DNA of 20,495 bases from CAZJNX01 sp964547415. GTDB taxonomy: Bacteria > Pseudomonadota > Alphaproteobacteria > Rhizobiales > Amorphaceae. The first letter of the stretch is position 1; every line of letters begins with the position of its first letter. Positions 7,380 through 14,478 of this stretch are shown one piece after another. Below the pieces are notes generated by a model, which was not told the DNA's origin, searched no databases, and saw only the letters and a program-made list of their open reading frames with translations. Location of the stretch: the NCBI GenBank assembly GCA_964547415.1, contig CAZJNX010000076.1:1-20495 (forward strand). The letters run 5' to 3'. The position numbers and the translations under genes were made by a program.

Positions 7380-8606
7380 CTAGCCGACCGGGGCGTCGTC
7401 CTTCTCGGCCGGGATCACGCCGGCCGCCATCAGCGCCTCGATCTCTTCCTCGCCGTAGCCCGCCTCGGCGAGGACCTCGCGGGTGTGCTCGGAGAAGGAC
7501 GGCGGTTTCAGGCGCGGGGCGGGCGGGGTCCGGGTGAGCTTGATGGGGTTGCCGAGGCCGCGGTAGTCGTCGATGTCGATCACCATGTCCCGGTGGCGGG
7601 TGTGGGGGTGGTCGGCCACCGTCGGGAAGGCGTTGATGGGGCCCGCCGGCACGCCCCGCTCCATGAGGCGGCGGCACAGGGGTTCCGCCTCCTCGTCCGC
7701 CATCAGCGCCTCCAGCCGCTCGCGGAGGGCGAGGCGGTTTTCCAGCCGGTCCCGGTTGGTCCGGAAGCGGGCGTCGTCCGCCATCGCCGGCTCGCCCAGC
7801 GTGTCGCAGAGCTTGCGGAACTGGCCGTCGTTGCCGACCCCGAGGAAGATCTCCCCGTCCTTCACCGCGAACTTGTCGTAGGGCGACACGTTCGGGTGCG
7901 GGTTGCCGGAGCGGCCCGGCGGCTTGCCGGACAGGAAGTAGTTGGCGCCGTGGGGATAAACGAGGCTGACGGCGGTGTCGTAGAGGCTCACCTCGAGGAA
8001 CTGGCCGGTGCCCGATTTCTCCCGCTCGTAGATGGCGCTCATGATGCCGAGGGCCGCCGAGATCCCGGTCGCGATGTCGACGATCGGGACGCCAAGGCGG
8101 AGCGGCCCCGTCTCCTCGTTGCCGTTGACGCTCATGAGGCCGGCGGTGGCCTGGATCACCGCGTCGTAGCCCGGGAAGCCGCCGAACGGCCCGTCCGCGC
8201 CGAAGCCGGTGATGCGGCAGTGGACGAGCCGCGGGAAGCGGGCCTTGAGCACCTCCTCGTAGCCGATCCCCCACCTTTCCAGCGTGCCGGTGCGAAAATT
8301 CTCGATGAGGACGTCCGCGTCCTTCAGGAGGCGCATCAGCACCTCCCGGCCCTCGGGGCGGGACAGGTCGAGCGAGATGCCCCGCTTCGACCGGTTCACC
8401 CCGATGAAGTAGGACGAGGCGTCGCCCTTGAAGGGCGGGCCCCAGCCGCGGGTCTCGTCGCCCTGGGGCGGCTCCACCTTGACGACGTCGGCCCCGTGGT
8501 CGCCCAGCCACTGGGTGCAGAACGGGCCGCCGAGGACGCGGGTGAGGTCGACCACCTTGAGGCCGGCAAGGGCGCCGGGGCGGCGGGCGGGGCTCTCGTC
8601 GGTCAT
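7380..8606 (-). CDS. type III (CaiB/BaiF/formyl-CoA transferase family) acyl-CoA transferase
   Basis: Moves CoA between an acyl-CoA donor and a carboxylic acid, 408 aa. The family N-terminus reads LAGLKVVDLTRVLGGPFC, then GADVVKVEPPQGDETR (38-53), NRSKRGISLDL (71-81) and ENFRTGTLERWGIGYE (102-117). The catalytic Asp is Asp148 in FPGYDAVIQATAGLM, aligning with Asp169 of formyl-CoA transferase. The C-terminal half has the typical PYDKFAVKDGEIFLGVGND. ATG 8606 is 5 nt after the stop of the IpdB-like gene, and panC starts 9 nt after its end, so it sits inside the leftward operon. The acid substrate cannot be read from the sequence. It may load CoA onto a dicarboxylic or branched acid intermediate of the pathway encoded here. 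Confidence 0.92.
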   Translation of the reverse strand: MTDESPARRPGALAGLKVVDLTRVLGGPFCTQWLGDHGADVVKVEPPQGDETRGWGPPFKGDASSYFIGVNRSKRGISLDLSRPEGREVLMRLLKDADVLIENFRTGTLERWGIGYEEVLKARFPRLVHCRITGFGADGPFGGFPGYDAVIQATAGLMSVNGNEETGPLRLGVPIVDIATGISAALGIMSAIYEREKSGTGQFLEVSLYDTAVSLVYPHGANYFLSGKPPGRSGNPHPNVSPYDKFAVKDGEIFLGVGNDGQFRKLCDTLGEPAMADDARFRTNRDRLENRLALRERLEALMADEEAEPLCRRLMERGVPAGPINAFPTVADHPHTRHRDMVIDIDDYRGLGNPIKLTRTPPAPRLKPPSFSEHTREVLAEAGYGEEEIEALMAAGVIPAEKDDAPVG

Positions 8607-8611
8607 GGGGC

Positions 8612-9355
8612 TCACGCTCCTTGCAGGGTGGCGCCGAAGACGCGCTCGGCGAACACGGGATAGAACTCGGCGACCTTCGGCGCGATCTCGCCGCGAAGCC
8701 GCGCGAGCCGTTCCGGGCCGGGGGAGGGCGTCTCGGGCACCTCGTCGGGCCGGTCGAAGGAAAAGCCCGTCCGCTCGGCGATGTCGTCCGGCGTCACGCC
8801 CGGGTGGACGCTCTCGAGGCGGAAGCGGCCGCGCTTGCCGTCGAAGGCGAAGACGCAAAGGCCCGTGACGAGGAGCGTCGGCCCGCCGCGCCGCCATGTG
8901 CCCTCGGGCGAGGTGCCGGGGGCGGAGACGAAGTCGACCTTCTCGACCAGCGTTCGCGGCGAGTGCTCCTCCCGGAAGAGGATCACCTTCGGGACGGCGA
9001 AGGCCATGAACGCCGAGCCGAACGAGCCCGGAAAGCGCTTCTTCAGGTTCGGGTAGGGGCCGACGCCCACGAGGTTGATGTTCGCCGCCCCGTCGATCTG
9101 GACGCCGCCCAGGAAGAAGGTGTCGATGCGGCCCTGGCCGGCGGCGTCGAACAGCTCGCGCGCGCCGTCGGTGAAACGGTTGTGGCGGCGGCTGTGGAGG
9201 ATGGTGACGTGCATCGGCGCCGCGGCTTCCGCCTGGGCGAGGAGGGCGGCCGCCCCCGGGATCGGCGAGGCGGCGCCGACCGCGACGTGCCGGTCGCCGG
9301 CGAGGGCGTCGGCGAGGCGGCCGATCAGGAGCTCCTCGAGGGCGGGCGCGCTCAC
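8612..9355 (-). CDS. family I CoA-transferase-like beta subunit (IpdB-like), no ENG glutamate
   Basis: A 247-aa beta subunit of the glutaconate/3-oxoacid CoA-transferase fold. Recognisable core: FFLGGVQIDGAANINLVGVG (75-94), FPGSFGSAFMAFAVPKVI, then LLVTGLCVFAF and ESVHPGVTPDDI near the C-terminus. These features match IpdB of the steroid ring C/D hydrolase IpdAB. Classical CoA-transferases carry a catalytic Glu in an (S)ENG motif of this subunit. The equivalent stretch here is HVTILHSRRHNRFTDG (49-64), with no Glu, as in the IpdAB group whose members act as CoA-dependent C-C hydrolases. The GTG start at 9355 overlaps the stop of the alpha-subunit gene (GTGA), so production is coupled. Either an IpdAB-type hydrolase or a divergent transferase; the substrate is unknown. 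Confidence 0.85.
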   Translation of the reverse strand: MSAPALEELLIGRLADALAGDRHVAVGAASPIPGAAALLAQAEAAAPMHVTILHSRRHNRFTDGARELFDAAGQGRIDTFFLGGVQIDGAANINLVGVGPYPNLKKRFPGSFGSAFMAFAVPKVILFREEHSPRTLVEKVDFVSAPGTSPEGTWRRGGPTLLVTGLCVFAFDGKRGRFRLESVHPGVTPDDIAERTGFSFDRPDEVPETPSPGPERLARLRGEIAPKVAEFYPVFAERVFGATLQGA

Positions 9356-10191
9356 GCCGGCTCCGCCGCGGCGAAGCCCGCCCGGGCCAGGAACCCGGCG
9401 AGCCATTCGGCAAAGCCCGCCTCGGTGCGCGCGGCGCGGGCGTAGCCGGCGATCGCGGCCTCGTCCGCCTCGTGGACGCCCGGCAGCTGGCAGGGGAGGG
9501 CGCCGTCCGGCGCGACGGCGACCGCGTCCACGTAGAAGGCGGGAAGGGCGGCCGCCGCCGTCTCCTCGCTCTCGAAGAAGCTGCCGGGCACCACCTCCTC
9601 CACCGTCACGAGGGTGCGGGCGGAGGCGTGGGCGAGGGTGGCGAGCTCGCGCCGCCGGCCGATCCACACGTTGCCCTCCGCGTCCGCCTTCGCGGCGTGG
9701 AAGAGGGCGACGTCGGGCTTCACCGCGGGAAGGGCGACGATGGTATCGCCCGGCGCGAACGGGTCGTCGATCACCTTCCAGTCCGGCCTGTTGGCGAGGA
9801 CGTCCGTGCCGAGAAGGCCGCGCAGCGGCATGAACGGGACGCCCTTCTCGGTCGCCTGCAGCTGGGTGTGGAGCGCTGGGCAGTTGGAATCGCGCATCGT
9901 GATCCGCCCCGCCTCGACGGCGGCGGAAAAGCGCGGGGCGAGCCCGTGCTCGCCGAGGGTGACGGCCGCCGCCTCGATCGACGCGACGCACCCCGCGCCG
10001 ACGAGGACGTCCGCCTGCACCGTGGAGTAGGGGAGGCAATAGAGGCGGAGCCCCCGCGCGCGGCGGGCGAGAAGGGCGGCCGTCGCGGCCATGGCGACGC
10101 CCGAGTAGTCCGGCGGGATCGCCACGAGCGCCCCGTCCGGCACGGCGGCGGCGAGGTCGGCGAGGGAGACGGGCGCGAGCGTCGGCGTCAT
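9352..10191 (-). CDS. family I CoA-transferase-like alpha subunit (IpdA-like)
   Basis: A 279-aa partner of the IpdB-like protein encoded directly after it. It has the alpha-subunit fold of the glutaconate CoA-transferase family: a glycine-poor start (VPDGALVAIPPDYSG), GLRLYCLPYSTVQADVLVGAG, GCVASIEAAAVTLGEHGLAP (67-86), LQATEKGVPFMPLRGLLGTDVL and PAVKPDVALFHAAKADAEGNVWIG (153-176, the PDVAxxHxxxAD.xGN signature). The length and the match to IpdA-like proteins suggest a heterotetrameric alpha2beta2 enzyme. ATG 10191 follows the MaoC stop by 12 nt with GGAGA upstream, and the stop overlaps the beta-subunit GTG. I infer a CoA-thioester C-C hydrolase or CoA-transferase late in the pathway; the sequence alone does not choose between them. 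Confidence 0.86.
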   Translation of the reverse strand: MTPTLAPVSLADLAAAVPDGALVAIPPDYSGVAMAATAALLARRARGLRLYCLPYSTVQADVLVGAGCVASIEAAAVTLGEHGLAPRFSAAVEAGRITMRDSNCPALHTQLQATEKGVPFMPLRGLLGTDVLANRPDWKVIDDPFAPGDTIVALPAVKPDVALFHAAKADAEGNVWIGRRRELATLAHASARTLVTVEEVVPGSFFESEETAAAALPAFYVDAVAVAPDGALPCQLPGVHEADEAAIAGYARAARTEAGFAEWLAGFLARAGFAAAEPA

Positions 10192-10203
10192 GGGCGGTCT
10201 CCG

Positions 10204-11055
10204 TCAGGCGGGCGCGATCTCGGCGCGGCCGTTGTCGATCACGGTGACACCGCGGGGCAGGGTCGTGCAACGGTAGCCGAGGACGCCGCCGTCCATCTCC
10301 CAGACGTCGGTGGCGATGGTCTCGCCCGGGTAGGCGGGGGCGGAGAAGCGCGCGTCCATGGCGACGAGCCGCTCGGGCGCCACGTTCGCCGCCTTCAGGA
10401 GCGCGCGCCCCGCGATCCCGTAGGTGCAAAGGCCCGCCATGATCGGCCCGTCGAAGCCCTCTCCCTTAGCGAAGTCCGGGTCCACGTGGATGGGGTGGCG
10501 GTCGCCCATCAGGCGGTAGAGGAGGTGGATGTCGGGGCGGGTGGCAAGCTCCACCCGCCCGTCCGGCGGCCGGTCGGGAAGGGCGAAGGGGCGCGGCGCG
10601 CGCTTTTGCGGCCCCCCCGCGCCGCCGTCGCCGCGGGCGAAGGTGGTGATGGTGGCGGTGGCGACGTGTCGGCCCGCCCCGTCGCGGATCTCCCGCTCCT
10701 GGTAGATGAGGAGGCCCTTGCCGGGGCCGCGGTCGATGGCGTCGACGATCCGCGTCGTGCCGGTGACGGTGCCCGAGGTCGGCAGGGGCCCGTGGATGCG
10801 GATGCCCTGCTCGCCGTGGAGGAGGCGGCGCCAGTCGATGCCGAGGCCGGGGTCGGCCATCCACAGGCCCGGGTGGGCGAGGACGCTCGCCATGGTGGGC
10901 AGCACCTTCAGCCGCTCCTCCCACACGAACGGCAGGTCGTCCGCCGCCTCGCCCGCGCCGCAGCCGAGGGCGTAGAGGATGACGAGGGTGTCCGTCACCG
11001 CCTCCCGCGTCTCGGGGACGGGCCAGCCCATCAGCCGCTGGTAGTCGACCGGCAT
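10204..11055 (-). CDS. double-hotdog MaoC-family enoyl-CoA hydratase (hydratase 2 / MFE-2 type)
   Basis: Adds water to a trans-2-enoyl-CoA, in this family usually giving the (3R)-hydroxyacyl-CoA; 283 aa. The N-terminal non-catalytic hotdog covers about 1-150 (TDTLVILYALGCGAG, FVWEERLKVLPTMASVL, GEQGIRIHGPLPTSG), as in peroxisomal MFE-2. The C-terminal hotdog carries the hydratase-2 signature LLYRLMGDRHPIHVDPDFA (178-196) with the catalytic pair Asp185 and His190, then FDGPIMAGLCTYGIAGRALL. The usual Asn of GDxNPLH is His here (GDRHPIH). The ATG lies 2 nt after the thiolase stop. In steroid side-chain pathways a MaoC hydratase makes the hydroxyacyl-CoA that a thiolase-like aldolase cleaves; the same order of steps fits this operon. 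Confidence 0.92.
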   Translation of the reverse strand: MPVDYQRLMGWPVPETREAVTDTLVILYALGCGAGEAADDLPFVWEERLKVLPTMASVLAHPGLWMADPGLGIDWRRLLHGEQGIRIHGPLPTSGTVTGTTRIVDAIDRGPGKGLLIYQEREIRDGAGRHVATATITTFARGDGGAGGPQKRAPRPFALPDRPPDGRVELATRPDIHLLYRLMGDRHPIHVDPDFAKGEGFDGPIMAGLCTYGIAGRALLKAANVAPERLVAMDARFSAPAYPGETIATDVWEMDGGVLGYRCTTLPRGVTVIDNGRAEIAPA

Positions 11056-11057
11056 CG

Positions 11058-12209
11058 TCAGACCGTCGCCGCCGTGCCGAAGAGGCTCGTCACCTGGCTC
11101 GACAGGACGCCGCCGTTGCCGTGGGCGAGCGCCACGTTCGCCCCCGGCACCTGCCGCTCGCCGCACTCGCCGCGCAGCTGGCGGATCGCCTCCGTCACGG
11201 TGAAAAGGCCATACATGCCCGGGTGGACGCAGGACAGGCCCCCGCCGTTGGTGTTGACCGGGAGCCGCCCGCCCGGCGCGATCGCCCCGTCCGCGACGAA
11301 CGCCCCGCCCTCGCCCTTTTCGCAGAAGCCGAGGTCTTCCAGGAACAGGATCGTGTTGATGGTGAAGGCGTCGTAGAGCTCGAGGACGTCCACGTCCTTC
11401 GGGCCGAGGCCCGCCATCTCGAAGGCGCGGGGGCCGGACGCGCTCGCCGCCGTCACCGTGAGGTCGGGCATGGCGCTGATCTGGCGGTGGAAGTGGGCAA
11501 GGCCCGCGCCGAGGAAGTAGGCGGGGGGCTTCGGCGTGTCCTTCGCCCGGTCGGCCCGCGTCATGACGATGGCCGCGCCCCCGTCGGTGACGAGGCAGCA
11601 GTCGAGCTTCGTCAGCGGGTCGGAGATCATGCGGGAGGAGAGCACCTCCTCCTTCGTGAGGGGCCCGCGCTCGAACGCCTCCGGGTTCATGCGCGCCCAG
11701 GCGCGGGCGGCGACGGCGACGTCGGCGAGCTGCTCGCGCGTCGTGCCGTACTCGTACATGTGCCGGCTCGTCGCCAGCGCGTAGGAGCTGATGGGATAGC
11801 GCGGGCCGTAGGGCGCCTCCATCGGCTGCGGCTCGGACATGGAGACGAGGCGGCCGCCCGCCGTCCGCTGGTTGCTGCCGTAGCAGATCAGCGCCACGTC
11901 GCACAGCCCGGCGTCGAGGGCGAGGGTCGCGTTGAGGGTGTGGGCGACGTAGCTCGACCCGCCGATCATCGACCCGTCGGACCAGCGGAGCGCGATCCCG
12001 AGGTACTCCGCCACCGACAGGGTCGGCATGAAGTGGCTGGACGATCCGGTGAAGAGGCCGTCGACGTCGGCGAGCGTGAGGCCCGCGTCGTCGAGGGCGT
12101 TCTTCACCGCCTCGGCCAGGATCTCGAGGGAAGAGCGGCCGGGCGCCTCGCCCATGCCGCCGTGGCCGACGCCGATCACCGCGGTCGTGCCGCGCAGCCT
12201 GTGTGCCAT
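11058..12209 (-). CDS. SCP2-type thiolase-like protein (Ltp2-like, probable retro-aldolase)
   Basis: A 383-aa member of the SCP-x/thiolase superfamily. The N-terminal half includes VIGVGHGGMG, ADVDGLFTGSSS and the region that holds the nucleophilic Cys in real thiolases. Here that region reads SMIGGSSYVAHTLNATLAL (80-98) and has no Cys. The C-terminal half has DVLELYDAFTINTILFLEDLG (274-294), NGGGLSCVHPGMYGLF (321-336) and ALAHGNGGVLS. Lack of Cys, two well-placed tyrosines (Tyr279, Tyr333) and an adjoining DUF35 gene match the Ltp2-ChsH2(DUF35) aldolases of steroid side-chain degradation. I therefore infer retro-aldol cleavage of a 3-hydroxyacyl-CoA, not thiolysis. GAGGA precedes the ATG; an 18-nt gap separates it from the DUF35 gene. 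Automatic annotation would probably say acetyl-CoA acetyltransferase. Confidence 0.9.
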   Translation of the reverse strand: MAHRLRGTTAVIGVGHGGMGEAPGRSSLEILAEAVKNALDDAGLTLADVDGLFTGSSSHFMPTLSVAEYLGIALRWSDGSMIGGSSYVAHTLNATLALDAGLCDVALICYGSNQRTAGGRLVSMSEPQPMEAPYGPRYPISSYALATSRHMYEYGTTREQLADVAVAARAWARMNPEAFERGPLTKEEVLSSRMISDPLTKLDCCLVTDGGAAIVMTRADRAKDTPKPPAYFLGAGLAHFHRQISAMPDLTVTAASASGPRAFEMAGLGPKDVDVLELYDAFTINTILFLEDLGFCEKGEGGAFVADGAIAPGGRLPVNTNGGGLSCVHPGMYGLFTVTEAIRQLRGECGERQVPGANVALAHGNGGVLSSQVTSLFGTAATV

Positions 12210-12227
12210 GTCGCGGGTCCTCAGCTG

Positions 12228-12614
12228 TCAGGCGGGGCGGAAGAGGACGGCGGGCTTGCCGGCGATGTCGCCCACCTCGGCGACGACGGCCATGCCGATC
12301 GCCACCGCGTCCGGGGCGACGCCGACGACGCGGCTCATCATCCGCGGCCCCTCCTCGAGGTCGACGAGGGCGACGTTGTAATCGCCCCCCTTCTCCGGGC
12401 GCTGGCGGACGACCGTGGTCGCGTAGACGGTGCCGCGGCCCGACGCCTCCACCCATTCGAGGTCGTCCGCGCCCGTGCCCGGCGCGATGGCGCGGGGGTA
12501 GAAGACGTGGGCGCCGGTGGAGCGGCTCCTCTGGATCATGAAGCGGCCCTCGGCGAGGAACGCCTCGAAGAGGGCGTCCGGGCCGAGGCCGGCGTGGGCG
12601 TCGGCCGCGCTCAC
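12228..12614 (-). CDS. DUF35 OB-fold protein without zinc-ribbon cysteines (thiolase partner)
   Basis: A 128-aa DUF35-type protein that is expected to form a complex with the thiolase-like protein encoded next. A helical N-terminus (GPDALFEAFLAEGRFMIQR) is followed by the position of the rubredoxin-like zinc ribbon, here SRSTGAHVFYPRAIAPGTGADD (30-51), where all four Cys are absent. The OB-fold signature follows: LEWVEASGRGTVYATTVVRQRP (52-73), then YNVALVDLEEGPRMMSRVVG and a C-terminal KPAVLFRP. GTG at 12614 is chosen as the only in-frame start close to the family N-terminus. Its ribosome site is weak (AAAGG), and it overlaps the stop of a short upstream reading frame. It is the first gene of the leftward operon and is reached from the promoter at 12724-12751. 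Confidence 0.85.
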   Translation of the reverse strand: MSAADAHAGLGPDALFEAFLAEGRFMIQRSRSTGAHVFYPRAIAPGTGADDLEWVEASGRGTVYATTVVRQRPEKGGDYNVALVDLEEGPRMMSRVVGVAPDAVAIGMAVVAEVGDIAGKPAVLFRPA

Positions 12615-12646
12615 GGGCGGCGGCCTTTCGGCGCGTGAGGGGTCAT
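12611..12646 (-). CDS. possible 11-codon leader peptide upstream of the DUF35 gene
   Basis: ATG at 12646-12644, preceded by GGGAG at a good distance, opens an 11-codon frame (MTPHAPKGRRP). Its TGA (12613-12611) overlaps the GTG of the DUF35 gene as GTGA. The ribosome site is clearly better than that of the DUF35 start itself, so translation could be coupled through this leader. It may also be chance. The alternative that the DUF35 gene truly starts here would need a frame change, and I see no slippery site. Confidence 0.3.
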   Translation of the reverse strand: MTPHAPKGRRP

Positions 12647-12723
12647 GGGCGTCTCCCGGTGTGCCGGCCTGCCGCCGGTCTCGAGCCTGGGCCCCGGGCG
12701 CCCCGGGGCGGCTGTTGACCGGC

Positions 12724-12751
12724 ATCATACTACTCGGTAGCGTGACCTCAA
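12724..12751 (-). promoter_or_regulatory. predicted sigma70-type promoter of the leftward catabolic operon with an operator-like palindrome in its spacer
   Basis: Read on the minus strand: -35 TTGAGG (12751-12746), a 16-bp spacer and -10 TATGAT (12729-12724), a strong -10 for this G+C-rich genome. The spacer contains the perfect inverted repeat CTACTCGGTAG (12730-12740), arms CTAC/GTAG, well placed for a repressor such as a TetR-family protein to block RNA polymerase. On the plus strand TTGACC (12715-12720) could be the -35 of the ligase operon, with only a weak -10 (TAGCGT, 12738-12743), so the two promoters may overlap face to face. A G+C-rich hairpin (stems 12691-12697 and 12703-12709) would lie early in the leftward transcript. 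No matching regulator gene is in the window. Confidence 0.5.
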
Positions 12752-12819
12752 GGCGCCCGCCCGAAACGAGGCGCATTCCGGAAATGTCGCGGGCCGCACG
12801 GCCCGAGGGGAGGACGGCG

Positions 12820-14478
12820 GTGGGGGACGCTCTGACCGCGAACGGTCTCACGGCCGAGGCGAGCCTGTCGGACACGCTGGCGGCGGCCGCCGCCGACCGC
12901 GGCCCCTCCGTGCCGGACCTCCTCGCCCGCGCGGACCCCGCCGGCGCCGCCCTCCTCCACGAGGGGCGCACCATCACCTTCGCCGCCCTCGAGGAGCGCG
13001 CCCGCCGCCTCGCCACGGCCCTTGCTTCCCTCGGCGTCGCGGAGGGGGACCGGGTGGCGATCTGGCTGCCCAACGTCCCCGAGTATGTCGAGCTCTTCCT
13101 CGCCTGCTGCCACCTCGGGGCGATCGCGGTGGCCGTCAACACGCGCTTCCGCTCGGTCGAGGTGAGCGACATCGTCGGCCGCACGGGCGCGAAGGTCCTC
13201 ACCTTCTCCCCGCACTTCAAGGGGATCGACTTCCCCGCGATCCTGCGCGACGTGGACCCGGCGGCGCTGACCGCCCTCGAGACGATCGTGACGGTCGGCG
13301 ACCCCGCGGGGGCGGACCACATCGCCCACGCCGAAACGGTCGCCTTCGAGGCGCTCGCCGGCCACCCGCCGCTCGCCGAAAGCCGCGCCCGGCCCGGCAG
13401 CCCGTGCAAGATCTTCACGACGTCGGGTACCACGTCCGGCCCGAAGTTCGTCCTCCACAACCAGGCGACGGCGACCCGCCACGGCCTCGACGTCGCGCAA
13501 GGCTTCGGCTACGGCGCGGCCGACGCCGTCCTCCTCCAGGCGGTCCCCCTGTGCGGCGTGTTCGGCTTCGCCCAGATCATGGGCGCGCTCGCGGGCGGCC
13601 GGCCCACCGTGCTCCTGCCCGTGTTCGACGCCGCGGAGGCCGCCCGCCTCGTCCACGCCCACGCCGTCACCCACGTCAACGGCTCGGACGACATGGTGGA
13701 CCGGCTCATCCTCGCGGGCGCGGGCGCGGGCGAGCGGCCCTACCCCGCCTTGTGCTTCATCGGCTACGCCCGCTTCAACCCGGGCCTTCCCGACCTCGTG
13801 GAGCGGGCGGACGCGGCCGGCATCACCATCACGGGCGTCTACGGCATGAGCGAGTGCATGGCCCTGTTCGCCATGCAGCCCCTCGGCGCGGGGCCGGAGC
13901 GGCGCGGCCAGCCCGGCGGGATCCCCGTGTCGCGAGAGGCCGAGGTGCGGGTGCGCGACACCGAGACCGGCAAGCTCCTGCCGCCGGGCGAGAACGGCGA
14001 GATCGAGGTGCGCGCCCCCTCGGTCATGATCGGCTACTACGGCAACGAGGAGGCGACCCGCGCCACCTTCACGGGCGACCTGTTCCTGAAGACGGGCGAC
14101 CTCGGCACCCTCACCGAGGACGGCGGCTTTTCCTTCCTCAACCGCATGGGTGACGCGCTGCGCCTCGGCGGCTACCTGGTGAACCCGGAGGAGATCGAGG
14201 CCCACATCCTCGCCCACCCGGCCGTCGAGGGCTGCCAGGTGGTGGGTGCCGTTTCGGGCGAGAAGACGCGCGCCGTCGCTTTCGTGACGCTGAAGGCCGG
14301 GGCGACTGCCGAGGAGGCGGACATCCTCGGCCACTGCGAGGGGCGGATGGCCCGTTTCAAGGTGCCCGCCCGGGCGTTCGTGATCGACGCCTTCCCGGTG
14401 ACGCAGAGCGCCAACGGCATCAAGATTCAGAAGAAGAAGCTGCGCGAGATGGCCCAGGCGGCCATGGACGAGGCCTGA
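12820..14478 (+). CDS. AMP-forming acyl-CoA synthetase (fatty/organic acid--CoA ligase)
   Basis: Activates a carboxylic acid to its CoA thioester through an acyl-adenylate, 552 aa from the chosen start. ANL-superfamily motifs are in order: P-loop TSGTTSGPK (201-209), VYGMSECMALF with YGMSE (341-345), GDLGTLTEDGGFSFLNRMGD (426-445, hinge region) and the C-terminal catalytic lysine region QSANGIKIQKKKLRE (Lys535). That last motif departs slightly from the usual TGKIQK by one inserted Ile. GTG 12820 is preferred because GGGGAGGA lies just upstream; an ATG at 12784 in the same frame has no good site. It is the first gene of the rightward operon, and its stop overlaps the TRAP small-subunit ATG (TGATG). 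Its place beside a TRAP importer suggests that the imported acid is its substrate. Confidence 0.93.
   Translation: MGDALTANGLTAEASLSDTLAAAAADRGPSVPDLLARADPAGAALLHEGRTITFAALEERARRLATALASLGVAEGDRVAIWLPNVPEYVELFLACCHLGAIAVAVNTRFRSVEVSDIVGRTGAKVLTFSPHFKGIDFPAILRDVDPAALTALETIVTVGDPAGADHIAHAETVAFEALAGHPPLAESRARPGSPCKIFTTSGTTSGPKFVLHNQATATRHGLDVAQGFGYGAADAVLLQAVPLCGVFGFAQIMGALAGGRPTVLLPVFDAAEAARLVHAHAVTHVNGSDDMVDRLILAGAGAGERPYPALCFIGYARFNPGLPDLVERADAAGITITGVYGMSECMALFAMQPLGAGPERRGQPGGIPVSREAEVRVRDTETGKLLPPGENGEIEVRAPSVMIGYYGNEEATRATFTGDLFLKTGDLGTLTEDGGFSFLNRMGDALRLGGYLVNPEEIEAHILAHPAVEGCQVVGAVSGEKTRAVAFVTLKAGATAEEADILGHCEGRMARFKVPARAFVIDAFPVTQSANGIKIQKKKLREMAQAAMDEA

Noticed and set aside
12748..14334. 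Long minus-strand open frame opposite the acyl-CoA ligase
   Set aside because: The ligase frame has all ANL motifs, while the antisense product is Arg/Gly/Val-rich with no recognisable domain.
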